From NCBI GenBank assembly GCA_947307015.1, contig CAMZHV010000012.1:1-60531 (forward strand): DNA of 60,531 bases, read 5' to 3'. Positions 8,062 through 19,000 of this stretch are shown here, one piece after another. This DNA is from an uncultured Prevotellaceae bacterium. GTDB lineage: Bacteria; Bacteroidota; Bacteroidia; Bacteroidales; Bacteroidaceae. The notes beneath the pieces were generated by a model that made no database searches, had not been told where the DNA came from, and saw nothing but the letters and a program-made list of their open reading frames with translations. Position 1 is the stretch's first letter; the number at the start of each line of letters is the position of its first letter. Both the position numbers and the translations under genes were made by a program.

Positions 8062-9111
8062 ATGGAATTTACAGCCCAACAAATAGCACACTACGTCGAC
8101 GGCACCGTGGACGGCAATCCCGAGGCTCGCGTCAGCACCTTCGCAAAAATCGAGGAGGGCGTGGAGGGCGCACTGTCGTTCTACTACGACCCCAATTATG
8201 AACAGTACGTCTACGAGACACTGTCAACGGTACTCCTCGTGCCACAGGCCTTCCAGCCGGCACAGCCCGTGAAAGCCACGCTTGTACGCGTCGACAATCC
8301 CCGCTTAGCCATCAGCAAGCTGCTGTCGCTCTACGAAAGCATGAAGCCCAAACGCACGGGCATCGACCCGTTGGCCTACGTAGCACCGACGGCCAAAATC
8401 GGCAAGGATGTCTATCTGGCTCCCTTTACCGCCGTTGGCGACAATGCCGTCATCGGAGACGGCACAGAGCTGCATCCCCACGCCACGGTCGGCGCCAATG
8501 CCAAGGTGGGCAGCGACTGCATCCTCTATGCCAACACCACCGTCTACCACGACTGCATCGTGGGTGACCGCTGCATCATGCACGCCGGGTCGGTTGTCGG
8601 AGCCGACGGTTTCGGCTTCACGCCCTCCGGCGACCATCTCGAAAAGATACCGCAGATTGGTATCGCCGTGCTCGAGGACGATGTGGAGCTCGGTGCCAAC
8701 TCATGTGTAGACCGCGCCATGATGGGACGCACCGTGGTGCATCGCGGCACGAAGATCGACAACCTCGTGCAGGTGGCCCACAACGTGGATATCGGCGCCA
8801 ATTCCATCCTCTGTGCCCAGGTGGGCGTGGCCGGCTCGACCAAGATTGGCGAATGGTGCGTGCTGGCGGGTCAGGTTGGCGTACCCAATCAGGTCAATAT
8901 GCCCGACCATGTCACGTTGGGTGCCAAAACGGGCATCACGGGCGGCGGCCTGAAGGCTGGCGAGACATACATGGGCTTTCCCCACATGCCGGCACGACAG
9001 TGGCGCCGTTGCTACGCCACGTTCCGCAGCCTGCCCGAGATGTCCATGCAGGTACGCCAGCTGCAGAAACAGGTCGAGGAGCTCCAGAAGAAGCTCGACG
9101 CAAAATCCTAA
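8062..9111 (+). CDS. lpxD: UDP-3-O-(3-hydroxyacyl)glucosamine N-acyltransferase
   Basis: Third enzyme of lipid A synthesis; it N-acylates UDP-3-O-acylglucosamine. The 349-residue product has an N-terminal uridine-binding domain (about 1-100), a left-handed beta-helix of hexapeptide repeats (about 105-300) and a C-terminal coiled helix ending QLQKQVEELQKKL. The VQVAHNVDIG segment holds the expected catalytic histidine, and GADGFGFTP is typical of LpxD. The ATG at 8062 is chosen over an upstream TTG at 8041 that lies only nine bases after the -7 element. First gene of the envelope operon. Confidence 0.95.
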   Translation: MEFTAQQIAHYVDGTVDGNPEARVSTFAKIEEGVEGALSFYYDPNYEQYVYETLSTVLLVPQAFQPAQPVKATLVRVDNPRLAISKLLSLYESMKPKRTGIDPLAYVAPTAKIGKDVYLAPFTAVGDNAVIGDGTELHPHATVGANAKVGSDCILYANTTVYHDCIVGDRCIMHAGSVVGADGFGFTPSGDHLEKIPQIGIAVLEDDVELGANSCVDRAMMGRTVVHRGTKIDNLVQVAHNVDIGANSILCAQVGVAGSTKIGEWCVLAGQVGVPNQVNMPDHVTLGAKTGITGGGLKAGETYMGFPHMPARQWRRCYATFRSLPEMSMQVRQLQKQVEELQKKLDAKS

Positions 9112-9144
9112 ACTTTCAATAGAACAAAGGTTTACATTGTTTTG

Positions 9145-10056
9145 ATGCAACGACAAAAAACTATAGGCGGAAGCTTCACCTTATCTGGCAAAGGCTTGCA
9201 TACAGGTCTTTACCTCACCGTAACTTTCAACCCCGCCCCCGAGAATTTTGGTTATAAGATCCAACGCATAGACCTGCCCGGACAACCCCTCATTGATGCC
9301 GTGGCCGAACATGTCGTAGAGACGACACGCGGCACGGTGCTGCAGCAGGGCGAGGCCCGATGCTCGACAGTGGAACACGCGCTGTCCTCGCTCTATGCCT
9401 TCGGCGTCGACAACTGTCTGCTGCAGGTCGACGGCCCAGAGGTGCCCATCCTCGACGGCTCGGCAGAGTTGTATGTCGAGAACCTGCACCGCGTGGGCGT
9501 CGTGGAACAGGACGCGCTGAAAGACTACTATGTCGTGGACAAGCAACTCGAAGTGCGCGACGAAAAGAGCGGCTCGGTCATCACCCTGCAGCCCGACGAT
9601 AAGTTCAGCGTCTCCGTCACCATCGCCTTTCCCGGCAAGGTGCTAAGCAACCAGACCGCAGCGCTCACCGATATGTCCGATTACGAGACGGAGATAGCAC
9701 CTGCCCGCACCTTCTGCTTCGTCCGCGAGGTGGAGATGATGCTGGCCGCCAACCTCATCAAGGGCGGCGACCTCGACAACGCCATCGTCATCTATGAGAA
9801 CCAAAAGACGCAGGAGGAGCTGGACGAACTGGCCGACCGTATCGGTGCGCCGCACCACGACGCTGCCGAGCTGGGCTACCTGCAGACCAAGCCCCTGCAA
9901 TGGGCCAACGAGCCTGCGCGCCACAAGCTCCTAGATATCCTCGGCGATATGGCCCTCATCGGCAAGCCCATCCGCGGCAGCCTGGTCGCTATGCGCCCCG
10001 GACACACCATCAACAACAAGTTCGCCCGTCTGTTGCGGCAGGAAATAGGGAAATGA
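9145..10056 (+). CDS. lpxC: UDP-3-O-acyl-GlcNAc deacetylase, not fused to FabZ
   Basis: Zinc-dependent deacetylase that commits the pathway to lipid A. Zinc ligands are seen in STVEHALSS and in the H...D pair of ARHKLLDILGD; the catalytic histidine is in PGHTINNKFARLL. The product is 303 residues. In most Bacteroidales LpxC continues into a FabZ dehydratase domain to give about 460 residues; here the frame ends in TGA just after RLLRQEIGK, and the 54 bp before lpxA encode no FabZ in any frame. The protein therefore resembles the free-standing LpxC of other phyla. ATG at 9145 is preferred over the adjoining TTG at 9142. Confidence 0.95.
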   Translation: MQRQKTIGGSFTLSGKGLHTGLYLTVTFNPAPENFGYKIQRIDLPGQPLIDAVAEHVVETTRGTVLQQGEARCSTVEHALSSLYAFGVDNCLLQVDGPEVPILDGSAELYVENLHRVGVVEQDALKDYYVVDKQLEVRDEKSGSVITLQPDDKFSVSVTIAFPGKVLSNQTAALTDMSDYETEIAPARTFCFVREVEMMLAANLIKGGDLDNAIVIYENQKTQEELDELADRIGAPHHDAAELGYLQTKPLQWANEPARHKLLDILGDMALIGKPIRGSLVAMRPGHTINNKFARLLRQEIGK

Positions 10057-10110
10057 ATCTTTTTCCTGACAACAGACATCGTTTTTAAATAATAATTTTT
10101 GCTACGGAAC

Positions 10111-10887
10111 ATGAGCAATATTAGTCCATTAGCATACATCCACCCTGAAGCCAAGATTGGCGAGAACGTCGAGATCGGTCCCTTCTGCTACATCGATAAA
10201 GGTGTCGAGATCGGCGATAACAACACGCTGATGAACAGCGTTACTATCCTCTATGGTGCCCGCATCGGCTCTGGCAACATTTTCTTCCCCGGCGCCGTCA
10301 TCAGTGCCATTCCACAGGATCTGAAGTTTCGCGGTGAGGACACGCTGGCCATCATCGGCGACAACAACAAGATCCGCGAGAATGTCACCATCAACCGAGG
10401 CACTGCCTCGAAGGGCCAGACCGTCGTGGGTTCGGGCAACCTCCTGATGGAAGGCTGCCACATCGCACACGACGACATCATCGGCAACAACATCATCATC
10501 GGCAACTGCACGAAGCTCGCCGGTGAGGTGACCATAGACGACAATGCCATCCTCTCGGCCTGCGTACTCGTGCATCAGTTCTGCCGCATAGGCAGCTATG
10601 CCATGGTCGGCGGTGGAACAGGCACCCCCCAGAGCATCCTGCCATATACCATCTGCGCCCGTCATCCGGCATCGTACTGCGGCTTGAACATTGTCGGGCT
10701 GCGGCGTCACGGTTTCGAGCGGGAGGTCATCAACACAATCCACGAAGCTTACAGAATCATCTTCCAGGGCGGTCTGTCTTTGGCCGACGCCCTCGACACC
10801 ATACAGCGGGAGTTGCCGCAGACGCCTGAGATCCAGTACATCCTGAATTTCATCGAAGACACCAAGCAACGCGGTTTCGTACACTAA
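10111..10887 (+). CDS. lpxA: Acyl-ACP-UDP-GlcNAc O-acyltransferase
   Basis: First enzyme of lipid A synthesis. The 258-residue product is a left-handed beta-helix of hexapeptide repeats (about 1-190) with a C-terminal helical domain. EGCHIAHDDIIG contains the catalytic histidine, and the GLNIVGLRRHGF segment is typical of LpxA. It starts 54 bp after lpxC. The ATG at 10111 (MSNISPLAYIHPEAK) fits the family N terminus. Confidence 0.96.
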   Translation: MSNISPLAYIHPEAKIGENVEIGPFCYIDKGVEIGDNNTLMNSVTILYGARIGSGNIFFPGAVISAIPQDLKFRGEDTLAIIGDNNKIRENVTINRGTASKGQTVVGSGNLLMEGCHIAHDDIIGNNIIIGNCTKLAGEVTIDDNAILSACVLVHQFCRIGSYAMVGGGTGTPQSILPYTICARHPASYCGLNIVGLRRHGFEREVINTIHEAYRIIFQGGLSLADALDTIQRELPQTPEIQYILNFIEDTKQRGFVH

Positions 10888-10919
10888 CCATAAACGTTAA
10901 ACGCAAAACGTTAAACGTA
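10885..10919. repeat. Heptamer array between lpxA and the next gene
   Basis: Five 7-base units of the type AAACGTT fill the gap from the lpxA stop to the next ATG. Confidence 0.6.
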
Positions 10920-11464
10920 TGCTTTACACCATCACCGCCGCCAGCCTCGAAGTAGAAGACTTCGCCATCGAGCTCCTGATAGAGTCCGATGCCACCTTCA
11001 AAGACCTCCATGACCTGATACGCCGTACCTGCGGCTGGGGGCAGCATAAGCCCTCCACCTTTTACATCTGCGATGACCGCTGGCATCGTGAGCGCACGAT
11101 TCCCGAAAGCGGCTACGAATACGACACCATGGACGAGGTGGAGTTGGGCGACCTCCTCGAGGACGAGGGACAGCGTATGCAGTATATCTTCGACCCCGAC
11201 GGCGGACGGGGACTGCTGCTCGAAGTGTCGCACATCAGCTACGGCAAGCATATTGGCGAGCCCACCTGCCGCCGCAGTCGCGGCACGGCGCCCGAGCTCA
11301 TCATCGAGAAGGCAGCACAAGCCGCCGCGTCGAAGGAAGACCTGCTGGCACAGCTCAACGCGGCAGCCTTGACCGACGATGACGACGAGCTTGAACCTAC
11401 GGACGACGAGCTCTTCGACATCGAGGAGATAGACCTCGAAGGTTTCGACTTCACCGAAGGATGA
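10919..11464 (+). CDS. pRiA4b ORF-3-like (IS1096 passenger-like) protein
   Basis: A 181-residue cytoplasmic protein whose first 120 residues fit the plasmid pRiA4b ORF-3-like family: a start like [20 protein letters not shown], then [15 protein letters not shown] and [17 protein letters not shown] segments. The C-terminal third is strongly acidic (runs of D and E). The family name derives from an insertion-sequence passenger gene, but nothing here suggests mobility; it is embedded in the lpx-miaA operon. Its stop overlaps the miaA start (ATGA), so translational coupling is likely. Function is unknown. Confidence 0.75.
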   Translation: MLYTITAASLEVEDFAIELLIESDATFKDLHDLIRRTCGWGQHKPSTFYICDDRWHRERTIPESGYEYDTMDEVELGDLLEDEGQRMQYIFDPDGGRGLLLEVSHISYGKHIGEPTCRRSRGTAPELIIEKAAQAAASKEDLLAQLNAAALTDDDDELEPTDDELFDIEEIDLEGFDFTEG

Positions 11465-12360
11465 AGACGCTCATCGTACTCCTCGGCCCCACCGCCGTCG
11501 GCAAGACGGAGCAGGCCTTGCAGATCGCCGAGCATATCGACAGCCCCATCCTCAACGCCGACAGCCGCCAGCTCTACCGCGACCTGCGCATCGGCACGGC
11601 GGCGCCTACGGCAGAACAGCTGGCCCGCGTGAAGCATTATTTCGTCGGCACGCTCGGCATCCGTGACTACTACAGCGCCGCGCGCTTCGAGGCCGACGTC
11701 CTCGCCCTCGCCGACGAGCTCTTCAGCAGCCACGACTGCCTGCTGCTCAGCGGCGGATCGATGCTCTACATCGACGCTGTCTGTAAGGGCATCGATGACA
11801 TCCCCACCGTGGACGAGGAGACGCGCAGCCTGATGCGGCAGCGTTTAGAGACAGAGGGCCTCGACACCCTGGCTCGCGAGCTGAAACTCCTCGATCCCGA
11901 GTACTATGCGCAGGTGGACCTCAAGAACACCAAGCGCATCGTCCACGCCCTCGAGATCTGCTACCAGACGGGACGCACCTTCACCAGCTTCCGCACGGCA
12001 ACCAAGAAGAAACGCCCGTTCCAGATCCTCAAGATAGGTCTGCGGCGCGAACGGACAGACCTCTTCGAGCGCATCAACAGGCGTGTGGACAGCATGATAG
12101 CCGACGGACTCCTTGACGAGGCACGCGCCCTCCTACCCTACCGCGACGAGAACGCGCTGAACACCGTAGGCTACAAAGAGATGTTCCAAGTCCTTGACGG
12201 CACATGGGAGTTGGCTTTCGCCGCCGAGAGAATGAAAAAGAACACGCGTGTGTACGCGAAGAAACAGATGACGTGGTTCGCACACGACGATGACATACAC
12301 TGGTTCCACCCCGACGACAGCGAGGCCATCATGGCACTCGTCGATTCCTATAGACAATGA
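11461..12360 (+). CDS. miaA: tRNA dimethylallyltransferase
   Basis: Transfers a dimethylallyl group to N6 of A37 in tRNAs that read UNN codons. The 299-residue product has the P-loop [14 protein letters not shown] at residues 5-18, [16 protein letters not shown] with the DSRQ substrate motif, and [10 protein letters not shown]. Length matches the family. It overlaps both neighbours by four bases (ATGA), which marks a tightly coupled operon with the upstream gene and the downstream PBP. Confidence 0.96.
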   Translation: MKTLIVLLGPTAVGKTEQALQIAEHIDSPILNADSRQLYRDLRIGTAAPTAEQLARVKHYFVGTLGIRDYYSAARFEADVLALADELFSSHDCLLLSGGSMLYIDAVCKGIDDIPTVDEETRSLMRQRLETEGLDTLARELKLLDPEYYAQVDLKNTKRIVHALEICYQTGRTFTSFRTATKKKRPFQILKIGLRRERTDLFERINRRVDSMIADGLLDEARALLPYRDENALNTVGYKEMFQVLDGTWELAFAAERMKKNTRVYAKKQMTWFAHDDDIHWFHPDDSEAIMALVDSYRQ

Positions 12361-14756
12361 CACTGAAGCCCCTCATCCGACAGATCTATTCAGGTCCCTG
12401 GTACAAGCGCACCATCGTGTGGTTCTGTACCTTTGTTCTGACCTTCCTCCTGCTCCTCGGTGCAGTGGACGTCAATTTCCTGTGGCTCTTCGGCAAGTCG
12501 CCGGGCATCAATCAGATAAAGCATCCCGTCACGCAGGAGGCCAGTGAGGTCTTCACCTGCGACAGCGTGCTCATGGGACGCTTCTACAACCAGAACCGCA
12601 CGCCCGTCACCTACGACGAGATCAGCCCTATCCTCATCCGCACGCTGATCGCTACCGAGGACGAACGCTTCTATCATCACCGCGGCGTGGACTTCCCCGG
12701 CCTCTTCGCGGCTTTTAAAGATATGTTGAACGGGCGCGCGCGCGGAGCCAGCACCATCACGCAGCAGCTGGCAAAGAACCTGTTCCGCGTGCGCACACAA
12801 TACAGCACGGGACTCGTCGGACACATCCCAGGCGTCAGTATTCTCGTGATGAAAGCCAAGGAATGGATCGTGGCGACGAAGCTGGAGATCTACTTCACTA
12901 AAGAGGAGATCCTGACGATGTACCTCAACACCGTGGACTTCGGCTCCAACGCCTACGGTATCAAGACAGCTGCCCGCACTTATTTCGCCACCACGCCGCG
13001 CGCGCTCTCCTACGAGCAGGCCGCCACCCTCGTGGGGCTCCTCAAAGCCACCAGTTTCTACAACCCACGCACCAACCCTGAGAACTCGAGGGAGCGCCGT
13101 AATGTCGTGCTGCAGAATCTCTTCGACCACCACGGCATCGTCCTCAACGGCGAGTTTGCCACGCGCGCACAACTCGACAGCTTGCAAGCTACCGTCATGC
13201 AATGTGTAGACGCCCACGACAACGACTACTACAACGGCATCGCGCCCTACATGCGACAGGAGCTGCAGGACCACATCCACGACCTCTACGACGCGGGCCT
13301 CATCGCTGGCAATGAACGCCTCGACCTCTATGCCGACGGCCTGAAGATCTATACAACCATCGACTCGCGTATGCAACGCTATGCCGAGGACGCCGCCCTG
13401 CAACAGATGCGCACGTTGCAGCAACGTTTCAATGAACATTGGGGCAGCCAGAACCCTTGGCGCGACCAGCAGTACCGCGAGATTCCCAACTTCATCGAGA
13501 ATATCGCCAAGAAGAGTACTTACTATCAAGAACTTACAGAGCGATTCCCTGATGCACCAGACAGCGTGGACTTCTATATGAACCAACCTCATGAGGTCAA
13601 GCTCTTCACCTACGACGGCCCCATCGTGCGGGAGATGTCCACGATGGATTCCATACGCTACATGGTACGCTTCCTGCATTGCGGCTTCGTAGCCATAGAG
13701 CCCGACACGCGCCACGTCAAAGCCTGGGTCGGCGACATCGATTTCGACTTTTGGGAGTACGACAAGGTCACGGCCCTGCGTCAGCCCGGCTCCACCTTCA
13801 AGCTCTTCGTTTACACGGAGGCTATGAAGAAAGGACTGCGCCCCTGCGACGTGCGCCTCGACTCATGGGCCAGCTACGGAAGCGAAGGTCACGAGTGGAC
13901 GCCACACAATGCCAACGGAACGTTCTCCGACGTACACATGACGCTGAAGCAAGCCTTCGCACAGAGCACCAACAGCATCGCAGTCAAGGTAGCCAACGAA
14001 GTGGGCATCCATGATGTCGCTCAGACGGCACACGCCATGGGTATCCACTCCAAACTCGAAGAGGTGCCGGCCCTCAGCCTCGGCGCCAGCGACGTGACCC
14101 TCCTCGACCTCGTCAATGCCTACAGCACCGTCATCAACGACGGCAAATACAACCGTCCCCTGCTGGTGGAGAAGATCATAGACCGCAACGGCTACGTCAT
14201 CTATCAAGCTAAGACGCAAGATGTTAAAGCCATCTCCTATCGCGCGGCCTTCTTCATGCAGCAGATGCTGCGCGGCGGCCTGACACAGCCCGGAGGCACT
14301 TCACAGGCCCTCTGGCAATACATCCACCCCGTCAGCCGGAAGACCGACTTCGGCGGCAAGACAGGAACATCGAACAACCATTCCGATGCCTGGTTCGTGG
14401 GCGTCACGCCCAAGCTCGTGGCTGGCGGCTGGGTGGGTGGCGAATATCGCAGCATACATTTCCGCACCGGGCAGCTCGGCCAGGGCAGCCGAACAGCCCT
14501 GCCCATCTTCGGAAGGTTCATCGCCAAAGTGTTGGGCGACAGCCGCTTCAGCAAATACTGCGTACCCTTCCCGCCACCAAGTCAGGAGATCAACAAAGCC
14601 GACTATGAATGTTCGACCTACGTAGAGCCAGCCCACGCCACCGACTCCCTCAACATCACCCCCATGGAAGGTGTCTCCTTCGACAACAAACCCGTCGAGG
14701 TGGAACAGTCTGAGCCTGCATCCGAAGGTAGTGACGAGCCAGAGATGGAACTGTAA
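12357..14756 (+). CDS. Class A penicillin-binding protein (PBP1A type)
   Basis: Bifunctional murein synthase of the inner membrane, 799 residues. A single transmembrane anchor (about 18-40) is followed by a GT51 transglycosylase domain with [12 protein letters not shown] and [14 protein letters not shown] (about 100-280), and then a transpeptidase domain with the serine motif PGSTFK, the STN triad and [12 protein letters not shown]. The C-terminal tail is acidic. It overlaps miaA by ATGA. Together with the lpx genes it makes the operon an envelope-biogenesis unit. Confidence 0.93.
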   Translation: MTLKPLIRQIYSGPWYKRTIVWFCTFVLTFLLLLGAVDVNFLWLFGKSPGINQIKHPVTQEASEVFTCDSVLMGRFYNQNRTPVTYDEISPILIRTLIATEDERFYHHRGVDFPGLFAAFKDMLNGRARGASTITQQLAKNLFRVRTQYSTGLVGHIPGVSILVMKAKEWIVATKLEIYFTKEEILTMYLNTVDFGSNAYGIKTAARTYFATTPRALSYEQAATLVGLLKATSFYNPRTNPENSRERRNVVLQNLFDHHGIVLNGEFATRAQLDSLQATVMQCVDAHDNDYYNGIAPYMRQELQDHIHDLYDAGLIAGNERLDLYADGLKIYTTIDSRMQRYAEDAALQQMRTLQQRFNEHWGSQNPWRDQQYREIPNFIENIAKKSTYYQELTERFPDAPDSVDFYMNQPHEVKLFTYDGPIVREMSTMDSIRYMVRFLHCGFVAIEPDTRHVKAWVGDIDFDFWEYDKVTALRQPGSTFKLFVYTEAMKKGLRPCDVRLDSWASYGSEGHEWTPHNANGTFSDVHMTLKQAFAQSTNSIAVKVANEVGIHDVAQTAHAMGIHSKLEEVPALSLGASDVTLLDLVNAYSTVINDGKYNRPLLVEKIIDRNGYVIYQAKTQDVKAISYRAAFFMQQMLRGGLTQPGGTSQALWQYIHPVSRKTDFGGKTGTSNNHSDAWFVGVTPKLVAGGWVGGEYRSIHFRTGQLGQGSRTALPIFGRFIAKVLGDSRFSKYCVPFPPPSQEINKADYECSTYVEPAHATDSLNITPMEGVSFDNKPVEVEQSEPASEGSDEPEMEL

Positions 14757-14820
14757 GGAACATCATCATTCGCGAAATATCCTAACAAAATAATCACAAA
14801 CCAACTAACTACATCAACCT

Positions 14821-15798
14821 ATGACACTACGCCATTCCCTCTGGCTTGCGCTCGCTTTTGTCGCAACCGCCTCGCTCAGCGCCAAGAAGACTACCGAGGC
14901 CTACCTCTTCACCTATTTCACGGGCAACGCCCCTGAACAGGAGCAGATCTGCTATGCCATCTCCGACGACGGATGGAACTACACGCCCCTGAACAACGGC
15001 CAGCCCATCATTGCCTCCAAGGACATCGCCCGCACGGGCTGCGTTCGCGACCCCCACATACTCCGCGGCGAGGACGGCTACTTCTATATGGTCGTCACCG
15101 ACATGAAGTCAAGCCTCGGATGGAGCAGCAATAGGGGCATCGTGCTCATGCGTTCCAAGGACATGGTACACTGGAAAACCAGCACCGTACATTTCCCTGA
15201 GCGCTATGCCGGGACGATGTTCGCGCATGTTACCCGCGTGTGGGCACCGCAGACCATCTATGATGAACTCACCGGACGCTACATCGTCTATTTCTCCATC
15301 CTCACCGATGACGGTTCCTGCCCTTACGACCGTGTCTACTGGGCTTATGCCAACAAGGACTTCACGGACATCGGCACACCGCACCTCCTCTTCGACATGG
15401 GCTCCGCCAGCATCGACACCGACATCGTCCGTGACGACGAAGGCCTCCTGCACATCTTCTTCAAGACCGAGGGAAGCCGTCAAAAGGGCATCAAGCAGTT
15501 TGTTGCGAAGGATTTTTACAAAGGAAAGACTTGGGAGCTACAGCCCGGATGGTGTCAGGACACCGATAAGGCCGTGGAAGGAGCTGGTGTCTTCCGCCTG
15601 CACGACGGCACATGGGTGCTCATGTACGACTGCTATACGAGCGGACACTATCAGTTCTGCAAGAGCTCAGACCTGAAGGTCTTCAAGCAGGTTCAGGACA
15701 CCAAGACCGAGGGCGCCTTCACGCCGCGCCACGGCACCGTCATCGCCATCACGGCGAAGGAGAAGGCCCGTCTGCTGAAGGCTTTCCCCAACAAGTAA
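14821..15798 (+). CDS. Secreted glycoside hydrolase, GH43-like
   Basis: A 325-residue protein with a signal peptide (about 1-21, ending SLSA) and a five-bladed beta-propeller pattern typical of GH43/GH117-like enzymes: VRDPHILRGEDGYFYMV, WAPQTIYDELTGRYIVYFS and DTDIVRDDEGLLHIFF. The Asp of VRDPH and the Glu of VEGAGVF are plausible catalytic residues. Family members act on arabinosides, xylosides or galactosides; the substrate cannot be fixed here. It stands 64 bp after the PBP gene and before the Sus-like operon, and ends the co-directional run ahead of a hairpin. Confidence 0.8.
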   Translation: MTLRHSLWLALAFVATASLSAKKTTEAYLFTYFTGNAPEQEQICYAISDDGWNYTPLNNGQPIIASKDIARTGCVRDPHILRGEDGYFYMVVTDMKSSLGWSSNRGIVLMRSKDMVHWKTSTVHFPERYAGTMFAHVTRVWAPQTIYDELTGRYIVYFSILTDDGSCPYDRVYWAYANKDFTDIGTPHLLFDMGSASIDTDIVRDDEGLLHIFFKTEGSRQKGIKQFVAKDFYKGKTWELQPGWCQDTDKAVEGAGVFRLHDGTWVLMYDCYTSGHYQFCKSSDLKVFKQVQDTKTEGAFTPRHGTVIAITAKEKARLLKAFPNK

Positions 15799-15868
15799 TC
15801 CTTCTTCACGAGCGACAAAACGCCGCTCTTTGCATCAGCAACACACACATTTACGTCATTTAATCCAC

Positions 15869-15898
15869 AAGCGCGGGCCGTTTTTTCGGTTCGCGCTT
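15869..15898 (+). terminator. Hairpin after the GH43 gene
   Basis: AAGCGCGGGCCG and CGGTTCGCGCTT pair (with two G-T pairs) around a T-rich loop. The U tract is in the loop more than after the stem, so termination is likely but not certain. Confidence 0.6.
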
Positions 15899-15961
15899 AT
15901 TAACACTTATAGCGATATTAGCTGTTAAAAAACCTTAACCCAAAACGATTTAACACTGCTT

Positions 15962-15996
15962 TTTGCGAGATAGTTTAAAAAAAAGGCTTAATTTTG
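15962..15996 (+). promoter_or_regulatory. Probable promoter of the FAS1-SusCD operon
   Basis: TTTG at 15962-15965 and TAATTTTG at 15989-15996 with 23 bp between; spacing is at the long end of the consensus. The leader to the first ATG is about 45-100 bases. Confidence 0.6.
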
Positions 15997-16047
15997 GGCG
16001 GTTTTTAACCATTAATCACTTACCGAAGCACCGTTTAGGGTGGTTTT

Positions 16048-19000
16048 ATGAAGCACAATAAATCAAAAAACAAAATATTAACTATCTCAAATTCAACGTG
16101 TATGAAAAACCTTTTTAGCACTTTCGCTAAGCACTCAACGCGTGCGCTATGCGTACTCGTTGTCTGCGGGCTTTCATGGGCTTGTAAGGACGAATACCTG
16201 TGGGATGACGAAAAACCCACATGGTTGAACAAAAGCATCTATGAAAGTCTGCAAGAAGGCATGAAGGACGATCACGGAAATGTCACCCATTCATTCAACA
16301 ATTACGTGAGGTTGTTGGAGGACAAGGATGTCAATCCCGAGGGCGTCCGTAACCTGAAGGACGTGTTGAGCAAGACGGGTTCCAAGACCGTGTTCGTCGC
16401 CGACGATCAGGCTTGGGAATCATTCTTCAAGCACAACGCAAGCCTGCCAGAAACCGACCCGTGGCACAATGCCACCAGTTACAACAACCTGACACCGGCG
16501 CAGAAGAAGTTGCTCATCCACGCGAGTATGCTCAACAACGCCATCGTCATGGAGAACCTCGCCAGCAGCGATGGTTCAGGCAGTCAGGCTCCCGTCCGCG
16601 GTGAGTACATGCGTCGCTTCACCGACGTCGACCTCGTGGACACCGTCACCTACCTGCCTGCTAACCAGGTGCCTTTCACCTACAACCCCGACGACATGGC
16701 CAACGGCCGTGACTATTGGGCAGAGTTCCGCAATAAGGACGGCGCCGAAGGCCCTGGCATCTATCTCGTACTCGACTCCACGTTGAGCATGATGCTTCAT
16801 TTCACGCAGGAGCACATGTCCAAAAAGGAAATCACCGACGAGGATTTCGAGATTTTCATGGGCCGTAAGCGCGAGACACGCGATGTGCATATTTACGATG
16901 CTCTCCTCCTCGAGCAAGACCACGTCGCAGAAAATGGTTATGTCAACGTCACCGAGAAGGTCATCAAGCCCCTGCCCAACATGGCAGAGATGATCCGCAC
17001 AAATGGTAATACGAAGATCTTCAGCCACATGCTGGATCGTTTTTCCTTCCCCTACCCCAACGCTGCCGTGACACGCGACTACAAGAATCTGCACCCCGAC
17101 TTCACGGGAACCATCTATACCAAGAAATATTTCTCACTACGCGGTGCGGGCGGCAAATCTCAGAAAGTAGGCCCCGACGGCAAGACCTTCCAGGACGAGA
17201 AGGGTGAGATTAACCTGCAATACGACCCGGGATGGAACGAGTTCTATAATGAAAACGACGAACGCGTCGACATGGCCGCCATGTTCGTGCCCAACGACGA
17301 GGCGCTCAAGCAATACTTCTCCGAGGGCGGTGCCGGCTGGCAGCTCATGCTGACCTACGCTCCCGACCCCTACGCCGAGACACCTGATCTCGATGCCCTC
17401 TTCCGCAAGATCGACTATATCCCGCTGTCCACGCTCGCCGACCTGCTGAACGTCATCATGTTCAGCTCCTTCAACGGCTCCGTGCCCAGCAAGCTGACTA
17501 CGCTGCGCGACTTCCAGTCGCAGGAGGAGATGTTCACGCCCGACGACCTGCAGGCCATCGACACCTGCCTCATCGCATGTAACGGCGCCGTCTACGTAAC
17601 CAACAAGGTCTACGGTCCCGCCTCCTACATCTCCGTGGCTGCTCCTGCCAACATCAGCACCACCAACCTCATCATGAAGTGGGCCATCAACAACGGTGGC
17701 GACAACAAGGCAGATTACATGCACTTGAACTACTACGCCTACCTGATGGCTATGCGTTCGAACTTCGCCTTCTTCCTCCCGAGCGACGAAGCCCTCAAGA
17801 GATACTATGACCCCGTGAGCTTCACCAGTACGAAACCCCGTGTCATCCAGATGGCTTACAAAGGCACCGGTTCGGGTCTGCCGTTGTCGGTGGGACGTAT
17901 CCTCTACCGCTACGACCTCGAGAACGGTTTGATCGGATCCATCTACAACCTCGACCAGTTGACCGAGACCGAGCTAATCAACCGTCTGAAGGACATCCTC
18001 GAAAGCCACACCATCGTGCTTGACGGCACCAACCCGTTAGACAACGAGGATGAATACTACATCGCCAAGAACCACGCTGCCATCAAAGTTACCAAGAACG
18101 AGCACAACGAAATCGTAAAGGTGCAGGGCGGCTTCCAGTTGGAGAACGAGCGTGCCGGCATCGTCAGCGGCGACCTCGGCACACACGAGATTGAAGTCAA
18201 AGCATCCAATACGAACCACATGGCCAACGGTACGACCTTCGTCATCGACGACGCACCCGTAATCCCCGCCAGCAAGAGTGTATACAACATCATTCATAAC
18301 GAGTTTGGCGAGCAGTGCCAAGCCTTCTACGAGCTGACGGATATGGGCGCCAACGCCGACATTATCCAGGCCTGCGGTCTCGAAGCTGACAAGATGGCTA
18401 TCTGGCTCGACTCCAAGTCGTCGGGCGGTGTCGACTACAACGTGAAGTTCTTCAACAACATGGACTACACCGTGCTCGTGCCGACCAACGAGGCCATAGC
18501 CGAAGCTGCTGCACTGGGTCTGCCCACATGGGAGAGCATCCGCGCCGACTACGAAAGCCTGCCCGAGGATCCCAACGATCCCGAGGTACACATTCTCAAC
18601 GGCGAGGACTCCCTGCGCCTCCAGGCCAAGATCACCTACTTGAACAACTTCATCCGCTGTCATTTGGTTGACTTCAGTCTCTTCTTGGACAAGAGCGCGC
18701 GCGCAGAAACTGAATATGTCTCCCAGAGTTACGACTCTGAGAACGGTGTCTTCGTGAAAGTGCTCATGAGCCGCGACGGACAAGACCTGTACGTCCGTGA
18801 CAACCAGGGAGGTCCCCGCTTCAACGTGGAGGGCGACCTGCAGAACATCATGGCACGCGACATCATCTGCCTCCTCGACCCCAACGGTAACTACAGCGGT
18901 AAGAAGACGTCGCCCACAGGACGCTCCTCCATGAACAACATCGTGCTCCAGAGTTCCAGCTTTGCTGTTGTCCACCAGATCAACGGCGTACTCTGTCACA

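Noticed and set aside
10040..10110. Frameshifted FabZ domain after lpxC
   Set aside because: The gap before lpxA is only 54 bp and codes for nothing like FabZ in any frame.
10919..11464. Insertion sequence suggested by the IS1096-passenger family name
   Set aside because: No transposase, no inverted ends, and overlapping translation with miaA; the name is historical.
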